Source: JANNWF01 sp052390415
GTDB taxonomy: Bacteria > Pseudomonadota > Gammaproteobacteria > Xanthomonadales > Xanthomonadaceae
Direction of reading: 5' to 3'
Length of the DNA: 64,000 nt
Assembly: GCA_052390415.1 (NCBI GenBank)
Contig: JBQTGY010000019.1
Span: 1-64,000 of the forward strand
Position 1 is the stretch's first letter, and each line of letters opens with the position of its first letter. Below are positions 44,373 through 52,445 of this stretch, in pieces. The notes below the pieces were generated by a model, which was not told where the DNA came from, searched no databases, and saw only the letters and a program-made list of their open reading frames with translations. Position numbers and translations under genes: made by a program.

Positions 44373-45978
44373 CGCATTGGCCATTGCCCTGCGCGCGCGG
44401 CAAGGCTGGGAAGCCATCGATCTGGGTTTTCGCATGGCGACCCATTGGGCGCGACCGTTATGGATCGCATGGCTGGCGGTGTATCTGCCGCTGACCCTGG
44501 CCTTGCTCGCTGCGCTGTACACCGAGCCGATGGCGGCGGCGCTCGCCATCTGGTGGAGCAAACCCATCGCCGACCGTTTTGCACTGTTTGTGCTGAGTCG
44601 GCGCGTGTTTGGCGATCCCGCGACCTTGGCGCAGACGCTGGCAAGTTGGCGCAGCGTACTCAGCCCGGGTTTGGTGCGTGCTTTGCTGTTGCGTCCCTTC
44701 GGCTGGGATCGCAGTTTCTTGCAACCCATTCCCTTGTTGGAGCGCCAGCGCGGCGTGGCGGCGCGACGTCGAGCGGCGTTGTTGGGTCGTCGATTGGGCG
44801 GCCATGCGATGGCGCTGGCAATGGTGTGTTTGTGCTTTGAACTGGTGGTGATGATTTCCTTGGCCATGTTCGGCAGCCTGTTGACGCCAGCCGCGGAAGT
44901 CGGCGGCGCGGCAGTCTCATCCGATTTGGTGGAGGCGTTGGGCATCGATTGGTGGGGCATGGGTGTGACCTTGGCCTACGTGGTGGCAATCGCCGTGGTC
45001 GAGCCCTTTTTTGTCGCCGCTGGATTTGCGATGTATCTGGTTCGCCGCACGCAACTGGAGGGCTGGGATATCGAACTTGCCCTGCGTCGCGCCGCCGTCG
45101 AAGCAAGCGATCAAAAGCCGATGGCGACGACGCGCGTCGGACCACCCAAATTGAATCCGTTGAGCGCAGTGGCCATCGCCGTTGTGGCTGGTTTTGCGGT
45201 GGCTACGGCACCGCCAGCGCTGGCTGACGTTGCGGTCAACAAGGGCCAATTGTCGGCCTCGCAGTTTGACGATGATCTGCCGCCACCACCACCACCACCG
45301 CTGGATACGCCGGCCCGACGTGCCGCGCTCGAAGTCCTGAAGCATCCCGATTTTGGTCGCAAGATCGAACGCATGCGTTGGCGGCTGGACCTTGGCGATG
45401 AGAAGAAAAAGGACCCCAGTTCGACCGACCTGGACTGGCTGCGTGATGTCGGCGACTGGGTGGCGGCCGGCGTGCGCGTGACCATGTGGGTGCTGCTGGC
45501 GATTCTGGCGATGGCGGTGGTCTGGCTGGTGGCAAAACGCACTGGCGGCGGCCGCGCGGATGCACCACTTGATCTGCCACCGCAGCAGATGTTTGGACTG
45601 GCCATCAGTCCGGATTCGTTGCCTGACGATGTGGTCGCCGCCGCTTTGGCTGCGATTGCTGACGGGCATCTGCGTGAAGCGGTGTCGCTGTTGTACCGCG
45701 GTGCGCTGTCGTATCTGGTGCACGACTGCGAGATGCGAATCGGCGAGGGCAGCACCGAAGGCGAAGTGCTGCGGATTGCGCAACCGTTGTTGTCAGCTAC
45801 TGCCTTCGCACACTTTCAACGTCTGGTGGCGGCGTGGATCGAGATCGCCTATGGCCATCGCCCCGGTAACGCCGAACAGCTGCGCGCCTTGTGTCACGCC
45901 CAACGTAATCTGTTCACTGCAACACCGTCGGCGGGTGAAGTCGCACGCAGCGATCTGGCCACGGCAGGGGCCGCATGA
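44362..45978 (+). CDS. DUF4129 domain membrane protein
   Basis: A 538-residue protein with about six membrane helices in its first 250 residues and a seventh near 375. A Pro run (DDDLPPPPPPPL, near residue 310) precedes the C-terminal DUF4129-type domain, which includes AAIADGHLREAVSLLYRGAL. The Pro-rich linker probably crosses the periplasm. It overlaps the next gene by 4 bases (ATGA). The domain is linked by neighbourhood to MoxR/DUF58 and has no known activity. Confidence 0.8.
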   Translation: MRVDALAIALRARQGWEAIDLGFRMATHWARPLWIAWLAVYLPLTLALLAALYTEPMAAALAIWWSKPIADRFALFVLSRRVFGDPATLAQTLASWRSVLSPGLVRALLLRPFGWDRSFLQPIPLLERQRGVAARRRAALLGRRLGGHAMALAMVCLCFELVVMISLAMFGSLLTPAAEVGGAAVSSDLVEALGIDWWGMGVTLAYVVAIAVVEPFFVAAGFAMYLVRRTQLEGWDIELALRRAAVEASDQKPMATTRVGPPKLNPLSAVAIAVVAGFAVATAPPALADVAVNKGQLSASQFDDDLPPPPPPPLDTPARRAALEVLKHPDFGRKIERMRWRLDLGDEKKKDPSSTDLDWLRDVGDWVAAGVRVTMWVLLAILAMAVVWLVAKRTGGGRADAPLDLPPQQMFGLAISPDSLPDDVVAAALAAIADGHLREAVSLLYRGALSYLVHDCEMRIGEGSTEGEVLRIAQPLLSATAFAHFQRLVAAWIEIAYGHRPGNAEQLRALCHAQRNLFTATPSAGEVARSDLATAGAA

Positions 45979-47384
45979 AGCAGAACTGGAAGCTGCTGTT
46001 TGGCATGTTCTGCGTCCTCGCGCTGGTGGGCATTGCATTGCTGCGGCTGCTCGAGCGGGTGCCGGTGGAAGAAGAGCAGCCGCCGTCGGAGGAGGCACTT
46101 CGCAACGATTTCCTCGCCGCGCAGCGCACCCTGGATCAGTTGGGCGTGAAGTGGGAGATCGTGCAAGGCGTGGTCACCAACTTGCCGAAAGGCGAGGGTG
46201 TCGCAGTCATCCTGCCCAACGCTGGCAGCCGCCTGAATGACTTGTCCCTGGATGTGATCGAAGAGTTCGTCAACTCCGGCGGCCATCTCATTACCGAAGC
46301 GGGTTGGTGGGGTGAAGACACCTTGTTGGCCCGGTTTGCAGTGAGTCCGGAATATTCGTACGACGAAGACGAGGACGACTGGGACGAGGATGAGGAGTTG
46401 GCTGCAGAAGACGAAGGAGCCGACGTCGAAGTAGATGCGGACGACGCCAACGCCGATACTGACCCGATAGCCGCACAGGACAGCGTCAAGGCTGGTGCCA
46501 GCGACGGCAAACAGAACAAGCGCGCGGATTCGGTCATCGCACCCGTCGATGTCACTGATGCCAATGGCGAAGAAGACGAATTGCCCGTCGCCACGGCCGA
46601 CTGCGGGTGCAGCAGCGATGGCGAGGCCAATTACGCGGACTATTTGCGCAGCGGTGACTTGCTGGGCGAGCCCGAGCTGCGACTGGTCGTCCACGACGAC
46701 GACTGGCTGAGCACCACCGGCAAGGTGTTGGGCACGATCGGCGCGGCGGAGACACCGCAGCTGCTGCATCTCGAACACGGTGCCGGTCGGGTCACCGTGA
46801 TCGTTGGCTTGCACCCGTTCGAAAACGATCATCTGGGTGACGCCGACAACGCCGAGGCGCTGCTGCGCTTGCTCAATCTGCCGGGCCCTGCGCAACGCGT
46901 GCTGTTCGTGCATGCGCGCGTTGGCGGCTTGGCCGACTGGCTGCTGGAGTACGGCTGGCGCGTGATCGCGGTGGGCAGCGTATTGCTGGTGCTGCTGCTA
47001 TGGGCGGCGATGCCGCGATTTGGACCGCTGTTGCCTGAGCTGCTGCCGCAGCGCCGCCGCCTGCTCGATCACCTGCTGGCCAGCGGACGCTTGTTATGGT
47101 CCAACGGTCAAGGCGGCGTGTTGGCCACTGCCGCCGCCAGCAGTGCGCTGGATCGAGTGCGCGGCGAGTATCCACACACGCGCTGGCTGGCAGCCGCTGA
47201 CCTCACACAGTTTCTGCAACGCCGATTTGCGCTGGATGCAGCCGTGGTCGCACTGCTGCTGGCACCGCAACACGTGCGTCATCCTGCCAGCCTGACCGCC
47301 CTGGTGCGCGCCTGTCAGCGCATCCATACCGAACTGGCGCCGCGTCGCAGCGCGCGCTCGGTCAACCCACTTTACGATTGCTGA
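45975..47384 (+). CDS. DUF4350 domain protein with acidic insert
   Basis: A 469-residue protein with an N-terminal transmembrane helix (LLFGMFCVLALVGIALL) and a second near residue 328. The DUF4350 part has VAVILPNAGSRLND and the GGHLITEAGWWG block. The insert around residues 118-200 is strongly acidic (DEDEDDWDEDEELAAEDE) and interrupts the domain; most of the sequence there is Asp, Glu and Ala. It overlaps the DUF4129 gene by 4 bases and is followed by the MoxR gene 7 bases on. A structural or regulatory role is inferred. Confidence 0.8.
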   Translation: MKQNWKLLFGMFCVLALVGIALLRLLERVPVEEEQPPSEEALRNDFLAAQRTLDQLGVKWEIVQGVVTNLPKGEGVAVILPNAGSRLNDLSLDVIEEFVNSGGHLITEAGWWGEDTLLARFAVSPEYSYDEDEDDWDEDEELAAEDEGADVEVDADDANADTDPIAAQDSVKAGASDGKQNKRADSVIAPVDVTDANGEEDELPVATADCGCSSDGEANYADYLRSGDLLGEPELRLVVHDDDWLSTTGKVLGTIGAAETPQLLHLEHGAGRVTVIVGLHPFENDHLGDADNAEALLRLLNLPGPAQRVLFVHARVGGLADWLLEYGWRVIAVGSVLLVLLLWAAMPRFGPLLPELLPQRRRLLDHLLASGRLLWSNGQGGVLATAAASSALDRVRGEYPHTRWLAAADLTQFLQRRFALDAAVVALLLAPQHVRHPASLTALVRACQRIHTELAPRRSARSVNPLYDC

Positions 47385-47391
47385 GACAACC

Positions 47392-48462
47392 ATGAACACG
47401 ACTGTCCCGACTCCACCTGACACCACTTCGTCCGACGCCAGCCCGTCCGCTTCACATGCCGCCGAGCCGACCGCGCCCACCGCCGCGCTGGCGATATCTG
47501 CGGAAACCTTGAGTCGCGCGCAGAGCATCCTCGACGCGTTGCGTGGCGAGGTTGGCAACGCTTTCATCGGGCAACGCGCGGTGGTTGATGAAATCTTGAT
47601 CGCCCTGCTGGCCGGCGGTCACGTGCTGATCGAAGGTGTGCCTGGACTCGGCAAGACCCTGCTGGTGCAGGCGTTGGCGCAGGCGATGGGTGGCCGTTAC
47701 GCGCGCATCCAGTTCACCCCTGATCTGATGCCCGCCGATGTCACCGGCCACACCTTGTACGACCCGGCCAGTGGCCAGTTCACTACCCGCCGCGGACCCG
47801 TGTTTGCCAACTTGCTGCTCGCCGACGAAATCAACCGCGCGCCAGCGAAAACTCAAGCCGCCTTGCTGGAAGTCATGCAGGAAGGACAGGTCACCATCGA
47901 TGGCACGCCGCATCGGCTGGAGCCGCCCTTCATGGTGCTGGCGACGCAGAATCCGGTCGAACAGGAGGGCACCTATGCACTGCCTGAGGCACAGTTGGAC
48001 CGCTTCCTGATCAAAGTATTGATCGACTATCCGGCAGCCAACGAAGAATCTGACATCGTCCGCTTCGCCACGGGCGGACGCAGCGATGAGCGACTGCAAC
48101 TGGACGGTGTGCGCAACATTCTCTCCATCGAAACGCTGATCAAGTTGCGTGCCCTTTCCGCCGCCATTGCCGTGGATGAGCGTGTACTCGACTACGCCCT
48201 GCGGGTGGTGCGCGCGACCCGCGATTTCCCCGGAATCGCGGTGGGTGCGAGTACCCGTGGGGCGATCGCGATGGTGCGCGGTGGACGTGCGCGTGCGCTT
48301 CTGAACGGGCGCGACTTCGTCACTCCTGACGACATCAAACAACTGGCCACCGCTGCGCTGCGTCACCGCATCGTTGCAACGCCCGATTATGCGATCGAGG
48401 GCCGTAGCCCGGACATGCTGGTCCGTGAACTGCTGGAGACCATCGAAGCGCCACGGCTTTGA
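47392..48462 (+). CDS. MoxR-type AAA+ ATPase
   Basis: MoxR (356 residues) is an AAA+ ATPase thought to assemble or activate membrane-linked partners, often with VWA or DUF58 proteins. Walker A is EGVPGLGKTLLVQALA (about residue 80); Walker B is LLADEINRAPAKTQAALLEV (about 142); sensor 1 lies in VLATQNPVEQEG. The N-terminal 40 residues are low-complexity. It has no VWA partner in this window; the DUF58 gene follows after 49 bases. Confidence 0.92.
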   Translation: MNTTVPTPPDTTSSDASPSASHAAEPTAPTAALAISAETLSRAQSILDALRGEVGNAFIGQRAVVDEILIALLAGGHVLIEGVPGLGKTLLVQALAQAMGGRYARIQFTPDLMPADVTGHTLYDPASGQFTTRRGPVFANLLLADEINRAPAKTQAALLEVMQEGQVTIDGTPHRLEPPFMVLATQNPVEQEGTYALPEAQLDRFLIKVLIDYPAANEESDIVRFATGGRSDERLQLDGVRNILSIETLIKLRALSAAIAVDERVLDYALRVVRATRDFPGIAVGASTRGAIAMVRGGRARALLNGRDFVTPDDIKQLATAALRHRIVATPDYAIEGRSPDMLVRELLETIEAPRL

Positions 48463-48511
48463 TGCGACGCCGCGTCGTGATTCGAACCGAGCCGGGCCTT
48501 CGACGTCACCC

Positions 48512-49816
48512 ATGCTGATCCCTGCGCGCCCCTTGCTGATCGCGATGGCAGCGCTGCTGCTGCTGGCGATTGCCGCCTCGTTCGCAACCGCATTGGACCG
48601 CGTGTTGGCAGCGACTGCGGTGGTGGCGTTTTTGGCCGCTCTGCTGGATGGCCTGAGTCTGTGGCGTACGCCGGTGCCGCCGTTGCGCCGCAAGCTTCCA
48701 CATGCCCTGGCCTTGGGCGCTGAAACAGCGATCACGCTGGATGTGGAGAACAGCAGCGCTCGCGCGCTGACGATGCAGGTGTTTGATCACGTCGCCGATG
48801 GCTTGAGCTTCGGCGGCTTGCCACAAACGCTGCAATTGCCGGCCGGGCAAGTCGCCAGCGTCATGTACAAGGTGCGCGCGCAAATGCGTGGCGAGCACCA
48901 CTTCCTGCGTTGCGAATTGCGTCTGCACTCGGCATGGGGTCTGTGGCAACGCCGCGTCTTCGTGGCGTTGAACAATCAGGTGCGGGTGTACCCCAACTTC
49001 GCCGCGCTGACCCGATTTGCCTTGATGGCGACGGACCATCGGCTGTCGCAGCTCGGCGTGCTGCTGCGTCGGCGCCGCGGTGAGGGACTGGACTTCCATC
49101 AATTGCGCGAGTACCGCGAAGGCGATTCGCCGCGCCAGATCGACTGGAAAGCAAGCTCACGGATGCGCAAGGTGATCTCGCGCGAATACCGCGAGGAGCG
49201 CGATCAACAGATCATCCTGCTGGTGGATTGTGGGCGTCGCATGGCGGCCAAGGATGGGCCGCTGTCGCATCTCGATCACGCCCTCAACGCCGCCCTGTTG
49301 TTGGCCTTTGTGGCCCTGCGACAGGGCGATGCAGTGGGGTTGATGACCATGGGTGGTGTCGAACGCTGGATGGCACCGCGCAAGTCACGTGCTGCGCTGG
49401 ATGGTTTGTTGGAAGGCTGTTTTGACCTGCACGAGACCCTCGCCAGCCCCGATTACCGCGCCTGCGCCACGAACTTGTTGAAACGGCAGACGCGACGCGC
49501 GCTGGTCGTGCTGTTGTCGAACGTGCGCGATGAAGACGATGACGATCTGCGCGACGCCTTGTCCCTGCTGCGCCGTCGTCATCGCGTGGTACTGGCCAGC
49601 CTGCGCGAACCGATCATCGAAGACGCCCTGCATGCTCCTGTCGACGCGCTTGAGCCCGCGCTTGCCCACGCCGCCAGCGCTGAATACCTGGCCCGCCGCA
49701 AGAAGAGTTTTGCCCGCTTCCAACACGTTGCCATCTGCCTCGACGTGGAACCGACTGAACTGCCGATGGCGCTGGTGAATCGCTATCTGGAGTTGAAGCG
49801 GGACGGGACGATGTAG
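48512..49816 (+). CDS. DUF58 domain protein
   Basis: A 434-residue protein. Two helices at the N-terminus (LLIAMAALLLLAIAASFATA) are followed by a beta-rich region and the DUF58 block LDFHQLREYREGDSPRQIDW near residue 195. The C-terminal half resembles a von Willebrand A fold (LLVDCGRRM replacing the DxSxS metal motif, so the metal site may be altered). ATG 48512 is used because the frame upstream overlaps moxR and is not DUF58-like. It likely works as the MoxR partner. Confidence 0.88.
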   Translation: MLIPARPLLIAMAALLLLAIAASFATALDRVLAATAVVAFLAALLDGLSLWRTPVPPLRRKLPHALALGAETAITLDVENSSARALTMQVFDHVADGLSFGGLPQTLQLPAGQVASVMYKVRAQMRGEHHFLRCELRLHSAWGLWQRRVFVALNNQVRVYPNFAALTRFALMATDHRLSQLGVLLRRRRGEGLDFHQLREYREGDSPRQIDWKASSRMRKVISREYREERDQQIILLVDCGRRMAAKDGPLSHLDHALNAALLLAFVALRQGDAVGLMTMGGVERWMAPRKSRAALDGLLEGCFDLHETLASPDYRACATNLLKRQTRRALVVLLSNVRDEDDDDLRDALSLLRRRHRVVLASLREPIIEDALHAPVDALEPALAHAASAEYLARRKKSFARFQHVAICLDVEPTELPMALVNRYLELKRDGTM

Positions 49817-50153
49817 TTTTCGGGAGCTGGGGACTCGAAACTCGGAGCGCGAATCCCGTGGAAGCGGCGGAAGCCGCGATGTTGCTGCCATAAGGCGTCA
49901 CTTTCGCGGCTTCCGCCACTCCCACCAGCGCTCAGACGCCAGACCCCTCGTTTCCCGCCGCCTTGCTCGACGTCCGCCATCGGGCGCTGCAAGACGGCGA
50001 GTTCAATCGCACCAGCGCCTTGGTGTTGTTGGACGGCGAAAACCGCAAATTGACAAGCAGCGCGCCGTTGGGACTTGAGGTCGCTATCCCGTTGCCGGTC
50101 ACGCTTGATACTGTGCGGCGTCGCTGTGGCGGCGGGCGCTCAGCGGAGATCAA
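49817..50153. repeat. 337-base gap with a REP-like palindrome
   Basis: A hairpin with 14-bp perfect arms, GGCGGAAGCCGCGA at 49866-49879 and its complement at 49904-49917, follows the DUF58 stop. Its core is the same as the outer repeat at 20395-20565. The rest, up to the GTG at 50154, shows no clear gene. Confidence 0.65.
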
Positions 50154-50726
50154 GTGCAGAAATCCATTGCCAATTACATCGGCATCCAGGCCATTCGCTT
50201 TCTCGCTGGCACGCAAGCCTTCGGCATGGTGACTTTCCATGGTGGCTGGATCCTGCTGGCGCTGGCGACCTGGGGATTCGAGGCGGGACCAGACAGTTCG
50301 ACCGCCACGGTGAGTCGGGCCCTTGTTCGCGCCTATGCCTGGCTGGGTGGTGTCGACGAAAATGGTCGGGGCGATGGGACTCTGATGATGGTTGTCTGGG
50401 CCAAGCTGTCGCTGGTGGTGTACTTGATCGACGCGGCTATTCGAGGAGTCCGCGGTGAGCGCAAGCCAGTCGCGCTGTGGCGGATTGCTCTGGCATCCGG
50501 CGCGATAGCACTGTCCGGCTACCTGATTGCGTTTTGGCCGACCGCCAAGTCGGGCTTTGAAAACGTGTTTCCAGCTGTGCTTTTTTCTGTGCTTACCGTG
50601 CTCGCCACGGCGTGGGCCGTGCTTGCGCAACGACTCGGGGAGTTCCTGGTCGCTCGCATTCGCAATGAGTCAGTGTCGACCGCCGTCGCGCAAGAGCGGA
50701 AGGCCCCGCAATCGACCTTGCGCTAG
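50154..50726 (+). CDS. Small multi-pass membrane protein of unknown function
   Basis: A 190-residue protein starting at GTG 50154. Four hydrophobic segments are visible: MVTFHGGWILLALATWGF, LMMVVWAKLSLVVYLI, IALASGAIALSGYLIAF and VLFSVLTVLATAWAVL. No family is recognised. Coding is supported by length, hydrophobic periodicity and the absence of a competing frame. It sits between the DUF58 and MOSC genes without obvious links. Confidence 0.5.
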   Translation: MQKSIANYIGIQAIRFLAGTQAFGMVTFHGGWILLALATWGFEAGPDSSTATVSRALVRAYAWLGGVDENGRGDGTLMMVVWAKLSLVVYLIDAAIRGVRGERKPVALWRIALASGAIALSGYLIAFWPTAKSGFENVFPAVLFSVLTVLATAWAVLAQRLGEFLVARIRNESVSTAVAQERKAPQSTLR

Positions 50727-50870
50727 CAGACCGGTGGATACCGTGACGCTCGCGCAGGCATCGTGATCTCCTGTGCACCCAGTCAAAGCCGCGAATGCGA
50801 GGCGTGATGCGGCTGACGTGGGTAAAGGTTCCTCATTGCCGACCCAAGCAATGATGACTACCCTGAGCGA

Positions 50871-51359
50871 GTGGAAATCCTGCATCTCTTCATCTCCCCG
50901 GAACACACCTACGTCGGCCACTACGGCGGTCCCGCAGGGACCGCACCGATCATCGAGGTCGAACAGATCGAATGCGTCGCCGGTAGTGGCATTCGCGGGG
51001 ATCGCTATTTCGAGTTCAAGCCCGATTTCAAAGGGCAGATCACCTTCTTCGAGATCGAAACCCACCAGCGAATCTGCGAACTGCTAGGCATCGTCGACAA
51101 AGGCGCGGACGTCTATCGGCGCAATGTCATCGTCCGCGGGCAAGACCTCAATCAACTCATCGGCAAGGAGTTTGAGCTGCAGGGGCTGCGTTTTCTCGGC
51201 ACCGAAGAGGCGAGGCCGTGTTTCTGGATGGAAGAGGCGGTCGGCCCAGGAGCCTTGCTTGCGCTGGCGGGCAAAGGCGGACTGCGGGCGAAGATCATTG
51301 TCGGCGGGACGCTACGGATCAGATCTATCCCGCCAATCGGTCATTCACCCAGCGGTTGA
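50871..51359 (+). CDS. MOSC domain protein
   Basis: A 162-residue protein of the MOSC fold, the C-terminal domain of molybdenum cofactor sulfurases. The IECVAGSGIRGDRYFEF segment and the C-terminal TEEARPCFWMEEAVGPGALL (with a conserved Cys) fit the family. A GTG start at 50871 gives the complete domain. It may transfer sulfur or bind molybdenum cofactor; a molybdenum-enzyme operon lies 1 kb further on. Its 3' end overlaps the hicB gene by 35 bases on the opposite strand. Confidence 0.82.
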   Translation: MEILHLFISPEHTYVGHYGGPAGTAPIIEVEQIECVAGSGIRGDRYFEFKPDFKGQITFFEIETHQRICELLGIVDKGADVYRRNVIVRGQDLNQLIGKEFELQGLRFLGTEEARPCFWMEEAVGPGALLALAGKGGLRAKIIVGGTLRIRSIPPIGHSPSG

Positions 51360-51648
51360 TGCTGACTCCTGCCTCAGCGGCTTGAGTGGCCAAAGCGCGA
51401 TGTCGCTCCGGGGTCGTGCGGATTTGAAACTTGCCGGAGAACTGCCGGGCGCTGATGGGTTCAGGGACAGACTCGGCGTTTGCCTGCATGTCTGCAACCA
51501 CGCCTTCAACCAAGCCTGCGACCCCTGCCAAGGCAGCTTCCATGCTGGTGTCCAGCCACGACAGGCTGGGAAATTCGGCACATAGGCCAACGAACTCAGC
51601 ATCCTCGGCCGACCAGACCACCCGGTAGGTGTAGTGTTTGAAGTTCAT
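51325..51648 (-). CDS. hicB: HicB-family antitoxin
   Basis: A 107-residue antitoxin: HicB N-terminal domain (YTYRVVWSAEDAEFVGLCAE), then a ribbon-helix-helix DNA-binding end (RTTPERHRALATQAAEAGVS). HicB neutralises HicA and represses the pair. The gene follows hicA with one base between. Its end overlaps the MOSC gene on the other strand by 35 bases. Confidence 0.85.
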   Translation of the reverse strand: MNFKHYTYRVVWSAEDAEFVGLCAEFPSLSWLDTSMEAALAGVAGLVEGVVADMQANAESVPEPISARQFSGKFQIRTTPERHRALATQAAEAGVSINRWVNDRLAG

Positions 51649-51649
51649 G

Positions 51650-51895
51650 CTATCCCTCCATTTTGGCGATGGCCGCTAGTACTTGTTTGATCTGATAGGG
51701 TTTGGCTTTGCCATTGGAGCCGGTCTGCACATTCACCCGTGGGTCGCCTGTCCATGGCGTGCGATAAACGCGGTGGCTTGTGCCTTGCTGGCGAGGCGCA
51801 CCGAAATAGTGGTCGCAGACTCGACAAAGCTCTGAAAAACGAGCGTTTTGCGGGCAGTCTCGCAAGCGGCGGACTAAGTCAGTTATCGACGCCAT
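51650..51895 (-). CDS. hicA: HicA-family mRNA interferase toxin
   Basis: An 81-residue HicA-like toxin, a small RNA-cutting protein with the dsRBD-like fold. The stretch FGAPRQQGTSHRVYRTPWTG includes the G-x-S-H catalytic motif. The family start and the promoter place the ATG only 7 bases from the -10, so the message may be leaderless. hicA comes first, hicB second, as in most pairs. Confidence 0.82.
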   Translation of the reverse strand: MASITDLVRRLRDCPQNARFSELCRVCDHYFGAPRQQGTSHRVYRTPWTGDPRVNVQTGSNGKAKPYQIKQVLAAIAKMEG

Positions 51896-51902
51896 GGGGG
51901 TC

Positions 51903-51930
51903 AGTTTAGTATCGCTATTGATACTGTCAA
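51903..51930 (-). promoter_or_regulatory. hicAB promoter with palindromic operator
   Basis: TTGACA (51925-51930) and TAAACT (51903-51908), read on the minus strand, are 16 bases apart, a good sigma-70 promoter. Between and overlapping them, AGTATC (51908-51913) and GATACT (51920-51925) form an inverted repeat likely bound by the HicB ribbon-helix-helix dimer. The -35 hexamer lies exactly at the edge of an inserted element, as described for 51929-52137. Confidence 0.65.
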
Positions 51931-52137
51931 CTGATTAGCCCCCATTCTCAGCTGTTGAGCTCCTCGCCTTTCGGGAGAGGGGTTGGGGGTGAGGGTTCGG
52001 TACCAGTTTGGGGCTTCACAACCGCCTCGAGCCCTCATCCGGCGCTTCGCGCCACCCTCAGTCGCTCGCCGCGACTTCGATCCCGGAGGGAGAGGGGCTC
52101 ATCATCGACACTGGCTGAGGATCGGGGCTAATCAGTT
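51929..52137. mobile_element. MITE-like element with 24-bp inverted ends and target duplication
   Basis: The ends 51929-51952 and 52114-52137 are inverted copies that match at 22 of 24 bases (core AACTGATTAGCCCC). The flanks carry the same 6 bases, ACTGTC, at 51923-51928 and 52138-52143, which is a target-site duplication. The 209-bp body has no gene and contains GAGAGGGG/CCCTC-type stretches typical of repeats in this genome. It looks like a non-autonomous transposon that inserted next to hicA. Confidence 0.75.
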
Positions 52138-52172
52138 ACTGTCAATGCAGGGCTCGCACTAAGCAAACAATT

Positions 52173-52445
52173 TTAATCGGGCAGCCGCATTTCAATCGCC
52201 GTTTCGTGTTCGGAACTCGTCAACACTACAACCTGCACCTCACCCCGCTGCTCAACCCGCACCAACCCCGATCCGCGCAGCTCGCCAATCGCTTCATCGC
52301 CCAGCCACGCCAAGGTCCGTAGCAACACACTCATGCGCACGTTCAGGCGCTTGCACAGGCGCGGCAGCGACACGCCTTCGGGTGATGCTGCGAGTTCGCG
52401 CAGCAATGCATCGCGCAAACACACCTCAGGCGATTCGTCGCTCAC
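52173..52445 (-). CDS. Small winged-helix-like protein
   Basis: A 90-residue protein with helical N-terminus (LRDALLRELAASPEGVSL) and a region (LPRLCKRLNVRMSVLLRTL) like a winged-helix DNA-binding domain. Its GTG overlaps the stop of the oxidoreductase gene as GTGA, so it is translated with it. Relatives appear near formate-dehydrogenase-like genes; a regulatory or chaperone role is possible but not shown. Confidence 0.6.
   Translation of the reverse strand: MSDESPEVCLRDALLRELAASPEGVSLPRLCKRLNVRMSVLLRTLAWLGDEAIGELRGSGLVRVEQRGEVQVVVLTSSEHETAIEMRLPD

Noticed and set aside
44917..45783. Long minus-strand frame opposite the DUF4129 gene
   Set aside because: It has Arg/His/Gln-rich composition typical of an antisense shadow, and the plus-strand gene has clear helices and family motifs.
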